From JBBSBY01 sp038205805 (GTDB taxonomy: Bacteria; Desulfobacterota; Desulfomonilia; Desulfomonilales; Desulfomonilaceae): a DNA stretch of 64,000 nucleotides. The DNA lies in contig JBBRBO010000009.1 of NCBI GenBank assembly GCA_038205805.1, positions 1 to 64,000 of the forward strand. Direction: 5' to 3'. This document shows positions 17,730 to 26,077 of this stretch, piece after piece. The number at the start of each line of letters is the position of its first letter. Positions within the stretch are counted from its first letter, which is position 1. The notes under the pieces are model-generated. The model was not told the DNA's origin, made no database searches, and was given only the letters and a program-made list of their open reading frames with translations. The translations under genes and the position numbers were made by a program.

Positions 17730-18197
17730 ATGGTTAAGAGAATGATAGTTGTGTGCAGCGCCCTGGCCCTGATCGTATCAGCGGTGGGTGTGTCTTGCGC
17801 TTTTATGGGTAGTTTACCGGGAGGCCCGGGCGCTCAAGCTGGGGACGTCATTCAGATCCCCATGAAAGTTAAGTCTACTTACATGAGAGACACCATGGGC
17901 ACCCGCGGCGGCGACAGCACCCTGCTGCTCAATGGTTGTGAGCAATACACCGGTGGTTTCCGTCCTTGGGGCGTCTGGAAAGGCACCAAGTGCGCCATGA
18001 AAGTCCAGGTTATTCCGCCTAAGTGCGTGGCTCCCGCATGTGCGGGTCCCGTAGGCTGGGGCGCTCCTCCTGCTCTTACCCCCGGCGCCAAGTTGGTTTC
18101 CAACGTAGAGAAATACTCAGTAAATTCACCGGGTTGTAATCCCTGTGCGACCGGCGGCTTGAAGTACGAAATGGTTAAGAAGCAGGTCATTCGCTAA
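17730..18197 (+). CDS. Small secreted cysteine-containing protein of unknown function
   Basis: 155-residue protein. The ATG at 17730 has AAGGAGG eight bases upstream; a TTG six bases earlier is too close to that site. The signal peptide spans about residues 1-25 (MVKRMIVVCSALALIVSAVG). The mature part has no helix-forming segment and at least six cysteines, several in Cys-Pro or Cys-Ala contexts (IPPKCVAPACAGP, NSPGCNPCATGG), suggesting disulphides or metal or haem contact, although no CxxCH haem motif is present. I recognise no family. A dedicated promoter and a strong terminator make it a monocistronic, probably well-expressed gene. Confidence 0.75.
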   Translation: MVKRMIVVCSALALIVSAVGVSCAFMGSLPGGPGAQAGDVIQIPMKVKSTYMRDTMGTRGGDSTLLLNGCEQYTGGFRPWGVWKGTKCAMKVQVIPPKCVAPACAGPVGWGAPPALTPGAKLVSNVEKYSVNSPGCNPCATGGLKYEMVKKQVIR

Positions 18198-18229
18198 CCT
18201 ACGCTTACCCATATACATACAATGAAAAG

Positions 18230-18257
18230 AGACCGGGATTTCCTGGTCTTTTTTTAT
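18230..18257 (+). terminator. Rho-independent terminator after the small secreted protein gene
   Basis: Stem AGACCGGG / CCTGGTCT (one G-T pair) with loop ATTT, followed by a run of eight T, 33 bp after the stop codon. Confidence 0.9.
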
Positions 18258-18294
18258 TGTAGTCGTTTACCGCCTTGAGGCGGCCTTAGCCTAG

Positions 18295-18605
18295 GTAATA
18301 CCAATGTGCTTTCACAAAGGTAAAATCAGCGGAGCCTTTGTTGCAAATCAGGTGTTTCCAACTTCTTTCTAAGCAAATTTGTGATAATCGCCGAAAGCGG
18401 TGTTTTTTCCTTGAGAAAAGCCGCTTTCGGTAATTGCAAAAGTTCTCGTGAAATCTACCGTCCGGGATGACGTACAACGAGCACATGGAAGGATTTTCAT
18501 ACTTCGTTGTAAAGATACGTCATGGTCGTTCTTGAAGAGGGGTTTGGGACTCATCTTTTCTTTCAAGAAGGTTCTTTAAGATATTACGTGTTTGACCGCC
18601 ATTGA
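18295..18605 (+). repeat. R-family repeat, copy R9, with an extra middle segment
   Basis: Left end AATACCAATGTGC at 18297-18309. Hairpin A at about 18391-18431 (GCCGAAAGCGG / CCGCTTTCGGT). Between hairpin A and the linker GAAGAGGGGTTTGGGA lies an additional segment of about 85 bp (about 18448-18530) containing its own inverted repeat (ATGACGTACAACGA against TCGTTGT..TACGTCAT). Hairpin B (about 18545-18580) is partly decayed. It ends in the guaA leader. Confidence 0.8.
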
Positions 18606-18626
18606 ACTTACGCGAGGTGCTCATCA

Positions 18627-20171
18627 GTGTCACATGCAGGCGCCGTCTTCATCATAGATTTTGGTTCCCAATATACCCAGCTCATAGCGCGTCGTATCCG
18701 CGAAATCGGGGTGTACTCGGAAATTATCCCCTTTAATAAGGCCCTGGAAGCGCTGGAGAACCGCCCATGTGCGGCCATCGTCCTATCAGGCGGTCCGGCG
18801 AGCGTCTACGACAAGGACTCACCGCAATTGGACCCGCGCGTGTTGGATACCAATGTCCCTATCTTGGGCATTTGTTACGGACTTCAGGCGATCGCTCACG
18901 GTATGGGCGGCGCAGTCGAGCAGGCCCGCGATCGGGAGTACGGCCGAGCCCACCTCAACTGGGTGTGTCCGACCTCGCCGTTGCTCCAGGGAGTGAATCT
19001 CGGCGCGCAAGTGTGGATGAGTCACGGCGACAAGGTCCGTGAGCTACCTGCCGGTTTTCGCGTGTCATCGAGCACCAACGACACGCAGTTCGCCTCTTGC
19101 GAGCATCCCGAACGCAAGATCTACGGTGTGCAGTTTCACCCCGAGGTAACCCATACTCCTGAGGGCGCTCAGGTGCTGAGAAATTTCGTGTGCGGTATAG
19201 CGGGTATAACCCCGGACTGGAATATGGCCTCCTTCATCGACACCTCCGTGGAGCAAATCCGCGAGCGAGTCGGTGAGGATCACGTCGTAGCCGCCCTTTC
19301 CGGAGGCGTCGATTCTTCCGTGATGACGGCGCTGCTGCACAAGGCCCTTGGGGAGCGCCTACACCCTATCTTCGTGAACAACGGCCTGCTGCGCAAGAAC
19401 GAGGCCCAGCAAGTTGTCGCAAGATTCAAAGACCTTGGGATCACCCTCGATTACGTGGACGCTTCCGAGCAATTTCTGACCAAGCTTGAGGGCGTAACCG
19501 ATCCCGAAGAAAAGCGCAAGATCATCGGCCATGAGTTCATTCGCGTGTTCGAACGGGAAGCCGCGCGATTCCCGAACATCAAGTGGTTGGCTCAGGGCAC
19601 GCTCTATCCGGACGTCATAGAAAGCGTCTCGTTCAAAGGCGGGCCGTCGGTCACCATAAAGAGCCACCACAACGTGGGCGGATTGCCTCTCCACATGAAA
19701 TTCGAGCTGATCGAGCCCCTCCGCGAGCTGTTCAAGGACGAAGTGCGCGAACTCGGCCTGGAACTCGGCCTGCCCGAAGAGATCATTTGGCGCCATCCCT
19801 TCCCCGGTCCAGGGCTGGCCATCAGAATCCTGGGAGAAGTGACCCGCGAACGCACTACTCTGCTCAAGGAAGCCGACGCCATCGCCATCGAGGAGATCCG
19901 CAAGGCCGGCCTCTATCGCGATATATGGCAGGCGTTCGTGGTGTTGCTGCCGGTTTCCTCAGTGGGTGTCATGGGCGATGAGCGCACATACGAGAATGTG
20001 GCGGCCTTCAGGGCAGTTCAAGCCGTAGACGGCATGACCGCGGATTGGTACAAGGTCCCATACGAAACACTCGGGGCAATCTCCAATCGTATCATTAACG
20101 AAGTGCGCGGGATCAACCGAGTAGTTTATGACATCTCGTCCAAGCCCCCCGCGACCATCGAGTGGGAGTAG
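18627..20171 (+). CDS. guaA: GMP synthase (glutamine-hydrolysing)
   Basis: 514-residue two-domain enzyme converting XMP, ATP and glutamine to GMP. N-terminal class I glutamine amidotransferase with nucleophile Cys near 83 (GICYGLQAI) and the His/Glu pair in FHPEVTHT; then the ATP-pyrophosphatase domain with PP-loop SGGVDSS (about 226-232); then the dimerisation domain containing HPFPGPGLAIR and ending in the conserved PPATIEWE. It starts at a GTG preceded by GAGGTG. Full length and apparently intact; no guaB is adjacent. Confidence 0.97.
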   Translation: MSHAGAVFIIDFGSQYTQLIARRIREIGVYSEIIPFNKALEALENRPCAAIVLSGGPASVYDKDSPQLDPRVLDTNVPILGICYGLQAIAHGMGGAVEQARDREYGRAHLNWVCPTSPLLQGVNLGAQVWMSHGDKVRELPAGFRVSSSTNDTQFASCEHPERKIYGVQFHPEVTHTPEGAQVLRNFVCGIAGITPDWNMASFIDTSVEQIRERVGEDHVVAALSGGVDSSVMTALLHKALGERLHPIFVNNGLLRKNEAQQVVARFKDLGITLDYVDASEQFLTKLEGVTDPEEKRKIIGHEFIRVFEREAARFPNIKWLAQGTLYPDVIESVSFKGGPSVTIKSHHNVGGLPLHMKFELIEPLRELFKDEVRELGLELGLPEEIIWRHPFPGPGLAIRILGEVTRERTTLLKEADAIAIEEIRKAGLYRDIWQAFVVLLPVSSVGVMGDERTYENVAAFRAVQAVDGMTADWYKVPYETLGAISNRIINEVRGINRVVYDISSKPPATIEWE

Positions 20172-20327
20172 GAGCAGCTACAAGACCTTGTTTGCGCCGG
20201 AGCCCTTCACTAAGCTTGCTCGCATGAGTAGGCCAACACACACAACACGCAGCGGCCTCTGTTAAGCGCTCCACAGCCCTCTTGTGCCCCGAATACCTTC
20301 AAGTAAGGCAGGCCCGCGACAAAGCCC

Positions 20328-20356
20328 TTGACGCGCTCGTCGCAATTTGATAATCG
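20328..20356 (+). promoter_or_regulatory. Possible promoter of the polysaccharide locus
   Basis: TTGACG at 20328-20333 and GATAAT at 20349-20354, with a short 15-base spacer (or TAATCG at 17 bases), about 90 bp before the regulator gene. Weak evidence. Confidence 0.3.
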
Positions 20357-20440
20357 AATAAGAAACAACGATTCGCAGGCGAGCAGATCCCGTTAACGCA
20401 ACTCCATCATCTGCGACGCCCCATCAGCAATCGCTGGAAA

Positions 20441-21019
20441 GTGAACGTGGAAGAAGAAGTCCTCTCGTACAAAATTCTTGACGCAGTCCACACCGACGGT
20501 GAAAACATCACCCAAAAGGACATCTCCGATCGCATAGGGTGCAGCGTGTCGTCGGTGAACTTCGCGCTGCGGCTGCTCGCCGTGAAGGGCTACATCAAGG
20601 TAACGGGCGCAAATCCCAAGAGGCTGAAGTACCACCTGACTCCCAGCGGCATCCTGGAGAAGACGGTCCTGGCGTACAACTTCCTTAAGCGCCAAAGCGC
20701 CCTTTACGAGGAAGCCCGGAAAACCCTTCTGGGTAGGCTGGAATTGCTCAAGGCCGCTGGCGTCACGAAGGTCGCCGTCTACGGTTGGACGCCTTTCACC
20801 GAGTCCGGGATACTCTACCTGATCTCTGAAGCCGTGCAGGTAACCGCAATCTATGTGCCTGAGCCCCTGGCCCATTCTCACTGCAATCGCATCCCCATCC
20901 GACTCCTCGGCGAGTTTGACTGCGATTGCGACGTAGTGGCGCTCATGGAGCCGCCTCCGCCCGAGAGCGACGGTTTTTTCCGGAACGTGAAGAAGATAAT
21001 CTGTTACCCCGAGGCGTAA
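20441..21019 (+). CDS. Winged-helix transcriptional regulator of the polysaccharide locus
   Basis: 192-residue protein with an N-terminal MarR/Lrp-like winged helix (about residues 8-75: LDAVHTDGENITQKDISDRIGCSVSSVNFALRLL split over helix-turn-helix and wing). The C-terminal part (about 90-190) contains a Rossmann-like stretch (GVTKVAVYGWTPFTESGILYLI), a possible ligand or CoA/nucleotide-type binding fold. The start is a GTG with only a weak upstream GGA; a second GTG lies two codons later. Similar proteins head polysaccharide export operons in other deltaproteobacteria, so control of the downstream ABC exporter is the likely role. Confidence 0.72.
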   Translation: MNVEEEVLSYKILDAVHTDGENITQKDISDRIGCSVSSVNFALRLLAVKGYIKVTGANPKRLKYHLTPSGILEKTVLAYNFLKRQSALYEEARKTLLGRLELLKAAGVTKVAVYGWTPFTESGILYLISEAVQVTAIYVPEPLAHSHCNRIPIRLLGEFDCDCDVVALMEPPPPESDGFFRNVKKIICYPEA

Positions 21020-21048
21020 GCCGCCGGCCTCGAATCAATAGCGAAAGT

Positions 21049-21942
21049 ATGGAATCACAAACGGCAATTTCTCAAATAGTCCCACAGGTCCCCGTTACCG
21101 ATGACGAGCAGTGGACCACCATCATCCGCCCCCGGAACGGATGGTTCGACATCGATCTCGGTGAGCTGTGGCGTTACCGCGACCTCATCCGGCTCTTTGT
21201 GCGGCGGGACTTCGTCGCTCAATACAAGCAAACCATACTCGGGCCGTTATGGTTCGTTATTCAGCCGCTGTTCACTACACTGGTATTCACCATCATCTTT
21301 GGTCGCGTGGCCAAAATCCCAACGGACGGCGCTCCGGCTTTCTTGTTTTTCCTGGCGGGGACGGTGTGTTGGTCGTATTTCTCTCTGTGCCTCACGCAAA
21401 CAGCGGACACCTTCGTTACAAACGCCCATATCTTCGGCAAGGTGTATTTCCCACGGCTTGTGATCCCGATTTCCATCGTAATCTCGAATTTGCTCAAGTG
21501 GCTCATACAATTCGGGCTGTTCCTCGGGTTTTTGTTCTATTTCATGCTCAAGTCGGGGCCGATCACCGTATCGGCCTGGGCGCTCGTAACGCCGCTCCTC
21601 CTCATCCAGATGGGGCTTCTGTCGCTGGGGTGCGGCATTCTTGTGTCGTCCATGACCACGCGCTATCAGGACCTGCGGCACGTTGTGGCCTTCGGAGCCC
21701 AGCTCTGGATGTATGCCACGCCCATCGTGTACCCGCTCTCGCAAATACCCGAAGGCTATCGGCTGTGGTTCCTCCTCAATCCCATGACGGCCATCGTGGA
21801 ATCCTTCAGGTACGCCTTTCTCGGCACGAGCGCGGTCACGCTCAACTATGTCCTCATTAGTGTCGGCATCACGGCGCTTCTGGTGTTTCTGGGGATCGTC
21901 TCCTTCAGCAGGGTTGAGAAAACCTTTGTGGATACCGTTTAG
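21049..21942 (+). CDS. wzm: ABC-2 type polysaccharide exporter permease (Wzm)
   Basis: 297-residue inner-membrane protein with six predicted helices and the ABC2_membrane signature near the start (FVRRDFVAQYKQTILGPLWFV) and the typical late PIVYPLSQIP and LNPMTAIVESFR stretches. It moves lipid-linked O-antigen or capsule chains across the inner membrane together with Wzt. I use the ATG at 21049, 30 bp after the regulator; the frame is open earlier but overlaps the regulator gene. wzt follows after 3 bp. Confidence 0.92.
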   Translation: MESQTAISQIVPQVPVTDDEQWTTIIRPRNGWFDIDLGELWRYRDLIRLFVRRDFVAQYKQTILGPLWFVIQPLFTTLVFTIIFGRVAKIPTDGAPAFLFFLAGTVCWSYFSLCLTQTADTFVTNAHIFGKVYFPRLVIPISIVISNLLKWLIQFGLFLGFLFYFMLKSGPITVSAWALVTPLLLIQMGLLSLGCGILVSSMTTRYQDLRHVVAFGAQLWMYATPIVYPLSQIPEGYRLWFLLNPMTAIVESFRYAFLGTSAVTLNYVLISVGITALLVFLGIVSFSRVEKTFVDTV

Positions 21943-21945
21943 CCC

Positions 21946-23220
21946 ATGTCAACCGTCATCAAGATCGAAAACCTTTGGAAGGAATACCGCCTTGGGGTGA
22001 TCGGCTACCGGAGCCTCCACCGTGACCTTCAATCCCGTTGGGCGCGGCTGCGTGGCCGGCCTGATCCGAACGCTCCGTTGGGCGCCGAAATCTCGCGCGA
22101 ATCCGGCAAGATATGGGCGCTCAAGGACATCAACCTCGAGGTAAAAGAGGGCGAGATCCTCGGCATCATCGGCCGTAATGGAGCGGGCAAGTCAACGCTG
22201 CTCAAGGTGCTCTCTAGGGTAACGGCGCCTACACGAGGCCAAATCAAGATCAAGGGCCGTATTGCGAGCCTCCTGGAAGTGGGCACGGGCTTCCACCCGG
22301 AACTCACGGGCCGTGAAAACGTCTTCCTGAACGGCGCGATAATGGGTATGACGATACCGGAAATCAAGGCCAAGTTTGATGAGATTGTGGATTTCTCCGG
22401 GGTGGAGCAGTTCATTGACACGCCGGTGAAGCGCTACTCGAGCGGCATGTATGTGCGATTGGCCTTTGCGGTCGCGGCTCACCTTGAGCCGGAGATCCTG
22501 ATTGTGGATGAAGTGCTGGCCGTAGGCGACGCCGAGTTCCAGAAGAAGTGCCTCGGCAAGATGGACCAGGTAGCCAAAGGCGGCAGGACCGTGCTGTTGG
22601 TGAGTCACAACATGTCGGCGATTGAGACTCTGTGTAACAAAGCGGTTTTGATGAACAACGGCGCCGTTGCGCTGCATAGCAGCGACGTACGAGGTGTAGT
22701 AGCCAACTACAGAAAGAATGACACTATCACTGCATTAAGTAAATGGGTGAATCCTGACGGTCGTTTGTACAGCAATCAATGGTTTACTCCTCTTGCATTC
22801 TATATTGGAGACGCCGCAGGACGTGATATAACCATGCCCGTCGCTAATGACACAGACGTTTGGATTCATTTTGAGTTTACACTGCACAAAACAAACGAAG
22901 CTTTGTCATTGGGATACGCAATATATTCTGAAGAGGGCTCAATGCTTTACTGGTCGTATTATACCGATGGCGCTGAAGACCTTTGGCCTAAGCTGGAGCC
23001 GGGATTTTGTCGCCTAAAATCGCGACTTCCGAGTAGGTTATTGAACGAAGGTGCTTATAAGCTGGAATTCATAGGAGGCATCCATTTTGCGGAATGGTTA
23101 CTAGCGCCTGAAACCGGAGTTCCTATTATTAATCTGAGTGTGCAAGGATGTTTAAGTGATTCGCCATATTGGGTTATGAAGAGACCCGGACTGATTGCGC
23201 CGGTAATGGACTGGTTCTAA
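21946..23220 (+). CDS. wzt: ABC polysaccharide exporter ATP-binding subunit with Wzt-type carbohydrate-binding domain
   Basis: 424-residue ATPase. The ABC domain (about residues 1-240) has Walker A GRNGAGKS near 75, signature YSSGMYVRLAFA and Walker B ILIVDEVLAVGD. Residues about 265-424 form the C-terminal Wzt domain, which in homologues recognises the terminal sugar modification of the chain and couples chain completion to export. Base composition changes abruptly near 22690, between the domains: the ABC half is GC-rich like the host genes, the sugar-binding half AT-rich like the following glycosyltransferases. This suggests replacement of the specificity domain together with the downstream cluster. 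Confidence 0.93.
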   Translation: MSTVIKIENLWKEYRLGVIGYRSLHRDLQSRWARLRGRPDPNAPLGAEISRESGKIWALKDINLEVKEGEILGIIGRNGAGKSTLLKVLSRVTAPTRGQIKIKGRIASLLEVGTGFHPELTGRENVFLNGAIMGMTIPEIKAKFDEIVDFSGVEQFIDTPVKRYSSGMYVRLAFAVAAHLEPEILIVDEVLAVGDAEFQKKCLGKMDQVAKGGRTVLLVSHNMSAIETLCNKAVLMNNGAVALHSSDVRGVVANYRKNDTITALSKWVNPDGRLYSNQWFTPLAFYIGDAAGRDITMPVANDTDVWIHFEFTLHKTNEALSLGYAIYSEEGSMLYWSYYTDGAEDLWPKLEPGFCRLKSRLPSRLLNEGAYKLEFIGGIHFAEWLLAPETGVPIINLSVQGCLSDSPYWVMKRPGLIAPVMDWF

Positions 23221-23259
23221 GGCTACGAACGATGAAGCTTCTACAAAAATTACGGTAAA

Positions 23260-24045
23260 ATGAGACAAAAATATATTATGAGTATGTTCCATTATCCGCG
23301 ACGATTAAAGACGGCGATACTCTCTTCAGTTAGCTGGATGCAAAAATATAATCGTCAAAGAAAAACATATGGCTTTCTAAAGCAGTTTATATCCGACGGG
23401 GATTTAGTGTTCGACGTTGGAGCCAATATTGGAGAAAAATCAGAGCTATATTTATCACTTGGAGCTCAAGTGATTGCAGTAGAGCCCCAGAAAGATTGTA
23501 TAAAGGCTTTACAAGAACGCTTTCAAACAAATCCCAACGTTACTATAGTCCGGAAGGCGCTGGATGATTGCGTAGATTGCAATAAGGAACTTTACAAAGC
23601 CAATGCAAGCACTATCTCGTCAATGTCGCGAGAATGGATTGCCGCTGTCCAATCAAGCGGAAGATTCCCTGCTTCTAGTTTCGAGTGGAACTATAAGGTT
23701 CAGGTTTCAACCACGACCTTAGATGAACTTATAAAAATTTATGGTACCCCCACCTTTGTGAAAATTGATACGGAAGGTCATGAGGCGAATATATTGCGTG
23801 GTCTTTCCGTCAAATTAAAAACCATATCTTTCGAGTTTGTTCCTGAACGTATCCAGGATACCTTTGAATGTATCCGTACTCTCCAAAACGTTATAGACTA
23901 TCGGTATAACTTCACGTTGGAAGAAACCTCGGAGTTTGCTCTACCTACTTTTGTAAAAGAGGAAGAATTGCGCAGCCGATTACAACTTGTAAAGCCGGAA
24001 CTGTGGGGTGATGTTTATGCAGTATCTTTACCGGGAAATGGTTGA
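23260..24045 (+). CDS. FkbM family methyltransferase
   Basis: 261-residue SAM-dependent O-methyltransferase. Motif I is VFDVGANIGEKSELYL (about residues 50-65), followed by VIAVEPQKD (motif II) and the FkbM signature FVKIDTEGHEANILRG (about 165-180). FkbM enzymes methylate sugar or polyketide hydroxyls. In this locus, methylation of a glycan, perhaps the chain-terminating cap read by the Wzt C-terminal domain, is plausible inference. Two Met codons (1 and 7) are possible starts. AT-rich, in the island. Confidence 0.85.
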   Translation: MRQKYIMSMFHYPRRLKTAILSSVSWMQKYNRQRKTYGFLKQFISDGDLVFDVGANIGEKSELYLSLGAQVIAVEPQKDCIKALQERFQTNPNVTIVRKALDDCVDCNKELYKANASTISSMSREWIAAVQSSGRFPASSFEWNYKVQVSTTTLDELIKIYGTPTFVKIDTEGHEANILRGLSVKLKTISFEFVPERIQDTFECIRTLQNVIDYRYNFTLEETSEFALPTFVKEEELRSRLQLVKPELWGDVYAVSLPGNG

Positions 24046-24338
24046 TGGAATCTACTAAGCAGCGCCCTTGCTGACGTGAGGTGGGTTGACGAAGAGCGCT
24101 ATTTTCTTACTGCTACAAACCGTCTCTCTTGCAAAACAATTTTCCTGCATTGTTTCTCATGCTTATTCTAGCAGCCGCTCTCAGCACAATGCGTCGGAAT
24201 AGGCAAGGTTTGGTAGTTGAACCTGGACTGTCTTTGAACGAAGAGGAAAAGAATTCGGAATCCGGCAAGTAATCCTATCCTCAAGGCATTGTAATGTGCT
24301 GCTTGAAAAGTGAAAATAACAATACAAAAGGACACAAC

Positions 24339-25160
24339 GTGGAATTGACCGCACTGGACATGCTGAAATCCAAATTTTTGTGGCAAGAAGGGCAACCACT
24401 TCGGCTACATTTGGGATGTGGCGGCACATACTTTCCCGGTTACATCAATATTGATTTTCCTCCCGAGGAGCATACTACGTTAGCCGATTATTCTCCTGAT
24501 CTATTTACAGATATTACTATGCTGGATTTTCCCGTTGCTTCGGTGGACGAGGTTAGGCTGCATCACTTATTTGAGCATTTCAGCAGACCCGTTGCCTTAG
24601 GTTTGCTCGTTCTCTGGTCTAAATGGTTAAAACCGAGAGGCCTTTTACACATAGAAACCCCCGATGTTCTTGGATGTGCAAAAGCGTTGCTGTCTACGGA
24701 CCTAAACTTCTCACAAAAACAGGCGATGCTCAGACATGTCTTTGGCTCGCATGAAGCAACGTGGGCATATCATCTCGACGGCTGGTACGAGGAGAAGTTC
24801 AGGCATGTGCTGACTGCCTTTGGATATTCCACGAAAATCAAATTGTGGCAGTGGGACATGCCGCCCTACTTACACAATGTTGAAGTAATCGCCGTAAAAC
24901 AACGCTCTATCGCAACGGCGGATCTCATTAAGGTCGGGTGCGATATCCTTAAGGAGTCCATGGTCAACGACGCGCCGAGTGAGCAACGGATGGCCGAAGT
25001 CTGGAAAGAATCTATGATCGCTTTTCTTGATAAATCACGTGGCGAGACGCCGCTCAACGCATATATTCCGCCGAACCGCGCACCCGAGACTAAAACGACT
25101 TTGCAAGCAGCCATGCAGTCATTGCGGAACCGCATACGCGGGTCCAAAAGACCACGCTGA
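24339..25160 (+). CDS. SAM-dependent methyltransferase-like protein
   Basis: 273-residue protein. Motif I LHLGCGGTYFPGYINIDF lies near the start, followed by FPVASVDEVRLHHLFEHF and LKPRGLLHIETPD, the layout of class I methyltransferases of the Methyltransf_11/predicted-SAM type common in glycan clusters. A second half (about 130-270) has no recognised domain. I chose the GTG at 24339 because AAAGGA precedes it by seven bases; the open frame begins with ATG at 24294, which has no ribosome site. It ends 3 bp before the next gene. Confidence 0.72.
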   Translation: MELTALDMLKSKFLWQEGQPLRLHLGCGGTYFPGYINIDFPPEEHTTLADYSPDLFTDITMLDFPVASVDEVRLHHLFEHFSRPVALGLLVLWSKWLKPRGLLHIETPDVLGCAKALLSTDLNFSQKQAMLRHVFGSHEATWAYHLDGWYEEKFRHVLTAFGYSTKIKLWQWDMPPYLHNVEVIAVKQRSIATADLIKVGCDILKESMVNDAPSEQRMAEVWKESMIAFLDKSRGETPLNAYIPPNRAPETKTTLQAAMQSLRNRIRGSKRPR

Positions 25161-25163
25161 CCA

Positions 25164-26069
25164 GTGTCTACGCTCAGCGTAATTATCCCCACTTTTAATC
25201 GCCTGCACACCTTGGACAAAGCCCTCCGTTCAGGGGCGCTTCAAAATATACCCGATATGGAAATAATCGTGGTGGATGACGGATCGACGGATGGAACAGG
25301 GGAGCTGCTCACCAAGGAATGGTCCCAAGTGCGTTACTTGTATATTGAGCATTCAGGATTACCGGCGGTTGCCAGAAACAAAGGTTTGGCCGCTGCGAAG
25401 AGCGACTACGTGGCTTTTCTCGATTCGGATGATGAGTGGCTACCGGGTAAAATTGCTAGGCAAGTTTCCATACTCGCCAATAACCCGAATGTAGGTTTGG
25501 TCTGCTCAAATGCCGTGGTTCGTCGAGGAGATGCTGTGGACATGACTCTCTTGCCTGCAGGCAAAGACTACCCGCACCGTGCATTGACGGAACTTCTGTC
25601 GGGCAATTTTGTAATCACTTCCACTGTAGTCATTCGCAGATCGGTATTGAAACAAACCGGCGGCTTTCCGGAAGCGGCAAAGTTCATTGCTATAGAAGAC
25701 TACCATTTGTGGCTGCGTATCGCTGCTATTTATGATGTCATTTATATAGATGACTGTTTAGCGGTTTACAGAGACGCTCCGTCTGAGAGCATACGAGGTC
25801 GCGTTTCATTACAAAAGCATTATGAAAGCATGATTTTTCTGATGCAGGATTTCGCGTCGTTTCTGTACAAAATTGAATGCAAGGATGATCAGGTCTATAG
25901 GGCTATAGATAAGCAGGTACAAACCTTTTTAACGCACATTATAAATCTTTGCCGGACGCATAGTGACTATGCCCAGCTGCTGCGGCTCTCAATTCGACAA
26001 CCTTTCTGCTGCGCACGGTATTTCGGAAATGCCGTGCAACGTAAGCTCCGCTTAAAATCGAATGCTTAG
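25164..26069 (+). CDS. Family 2 glycosyltransferase
   Basis: 301-residue GT-A fold transferase: SVIIPTFNRLHTLDKAL at the N-terminus, IIVVDDGSTDGT nucleotide-binding motif and LDSDDEW DxD region (about residues 88-94), then a typical acceptor-domain His/Trp stretch (AIEDYHLWLRIA). It begins with a GTG 3 bp after the upstream methyltransferase, so translation is coupled. It adds one sugar of the surface glycan on the cytoplasmic face; donor and linkage cannot be read from sequence. Confidence 0.88.
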   Translation: MSTLSVIIPTFNRLHTLDKALRSGALQNIPDMEIIVVDDGSTDGTGELLTKEWSQVRYLYIEHSGLPAVARNKGLAAAKSDYVAFLDSDDEWLPGKIARQVSILANNPNVGLVCSNAVVRRGDAVDMTLLPAGKDYPHRALTELLSGNFVITSTVVIRRSVLKQTGGFPEAAKFIAIEDYHLWLRIAAIYDVIYIDDCLAVYRDAPSESIRGRVSLQKHYESMIFLMQDFASFLYKIECKDDQVYRAIDKQVQTFLTHIINLCRTHSDYAQLLRLSIRQPFCCARYFGNAVQRKLRLKSNA

Positions 26070-26077
26070 GAAAGTCA

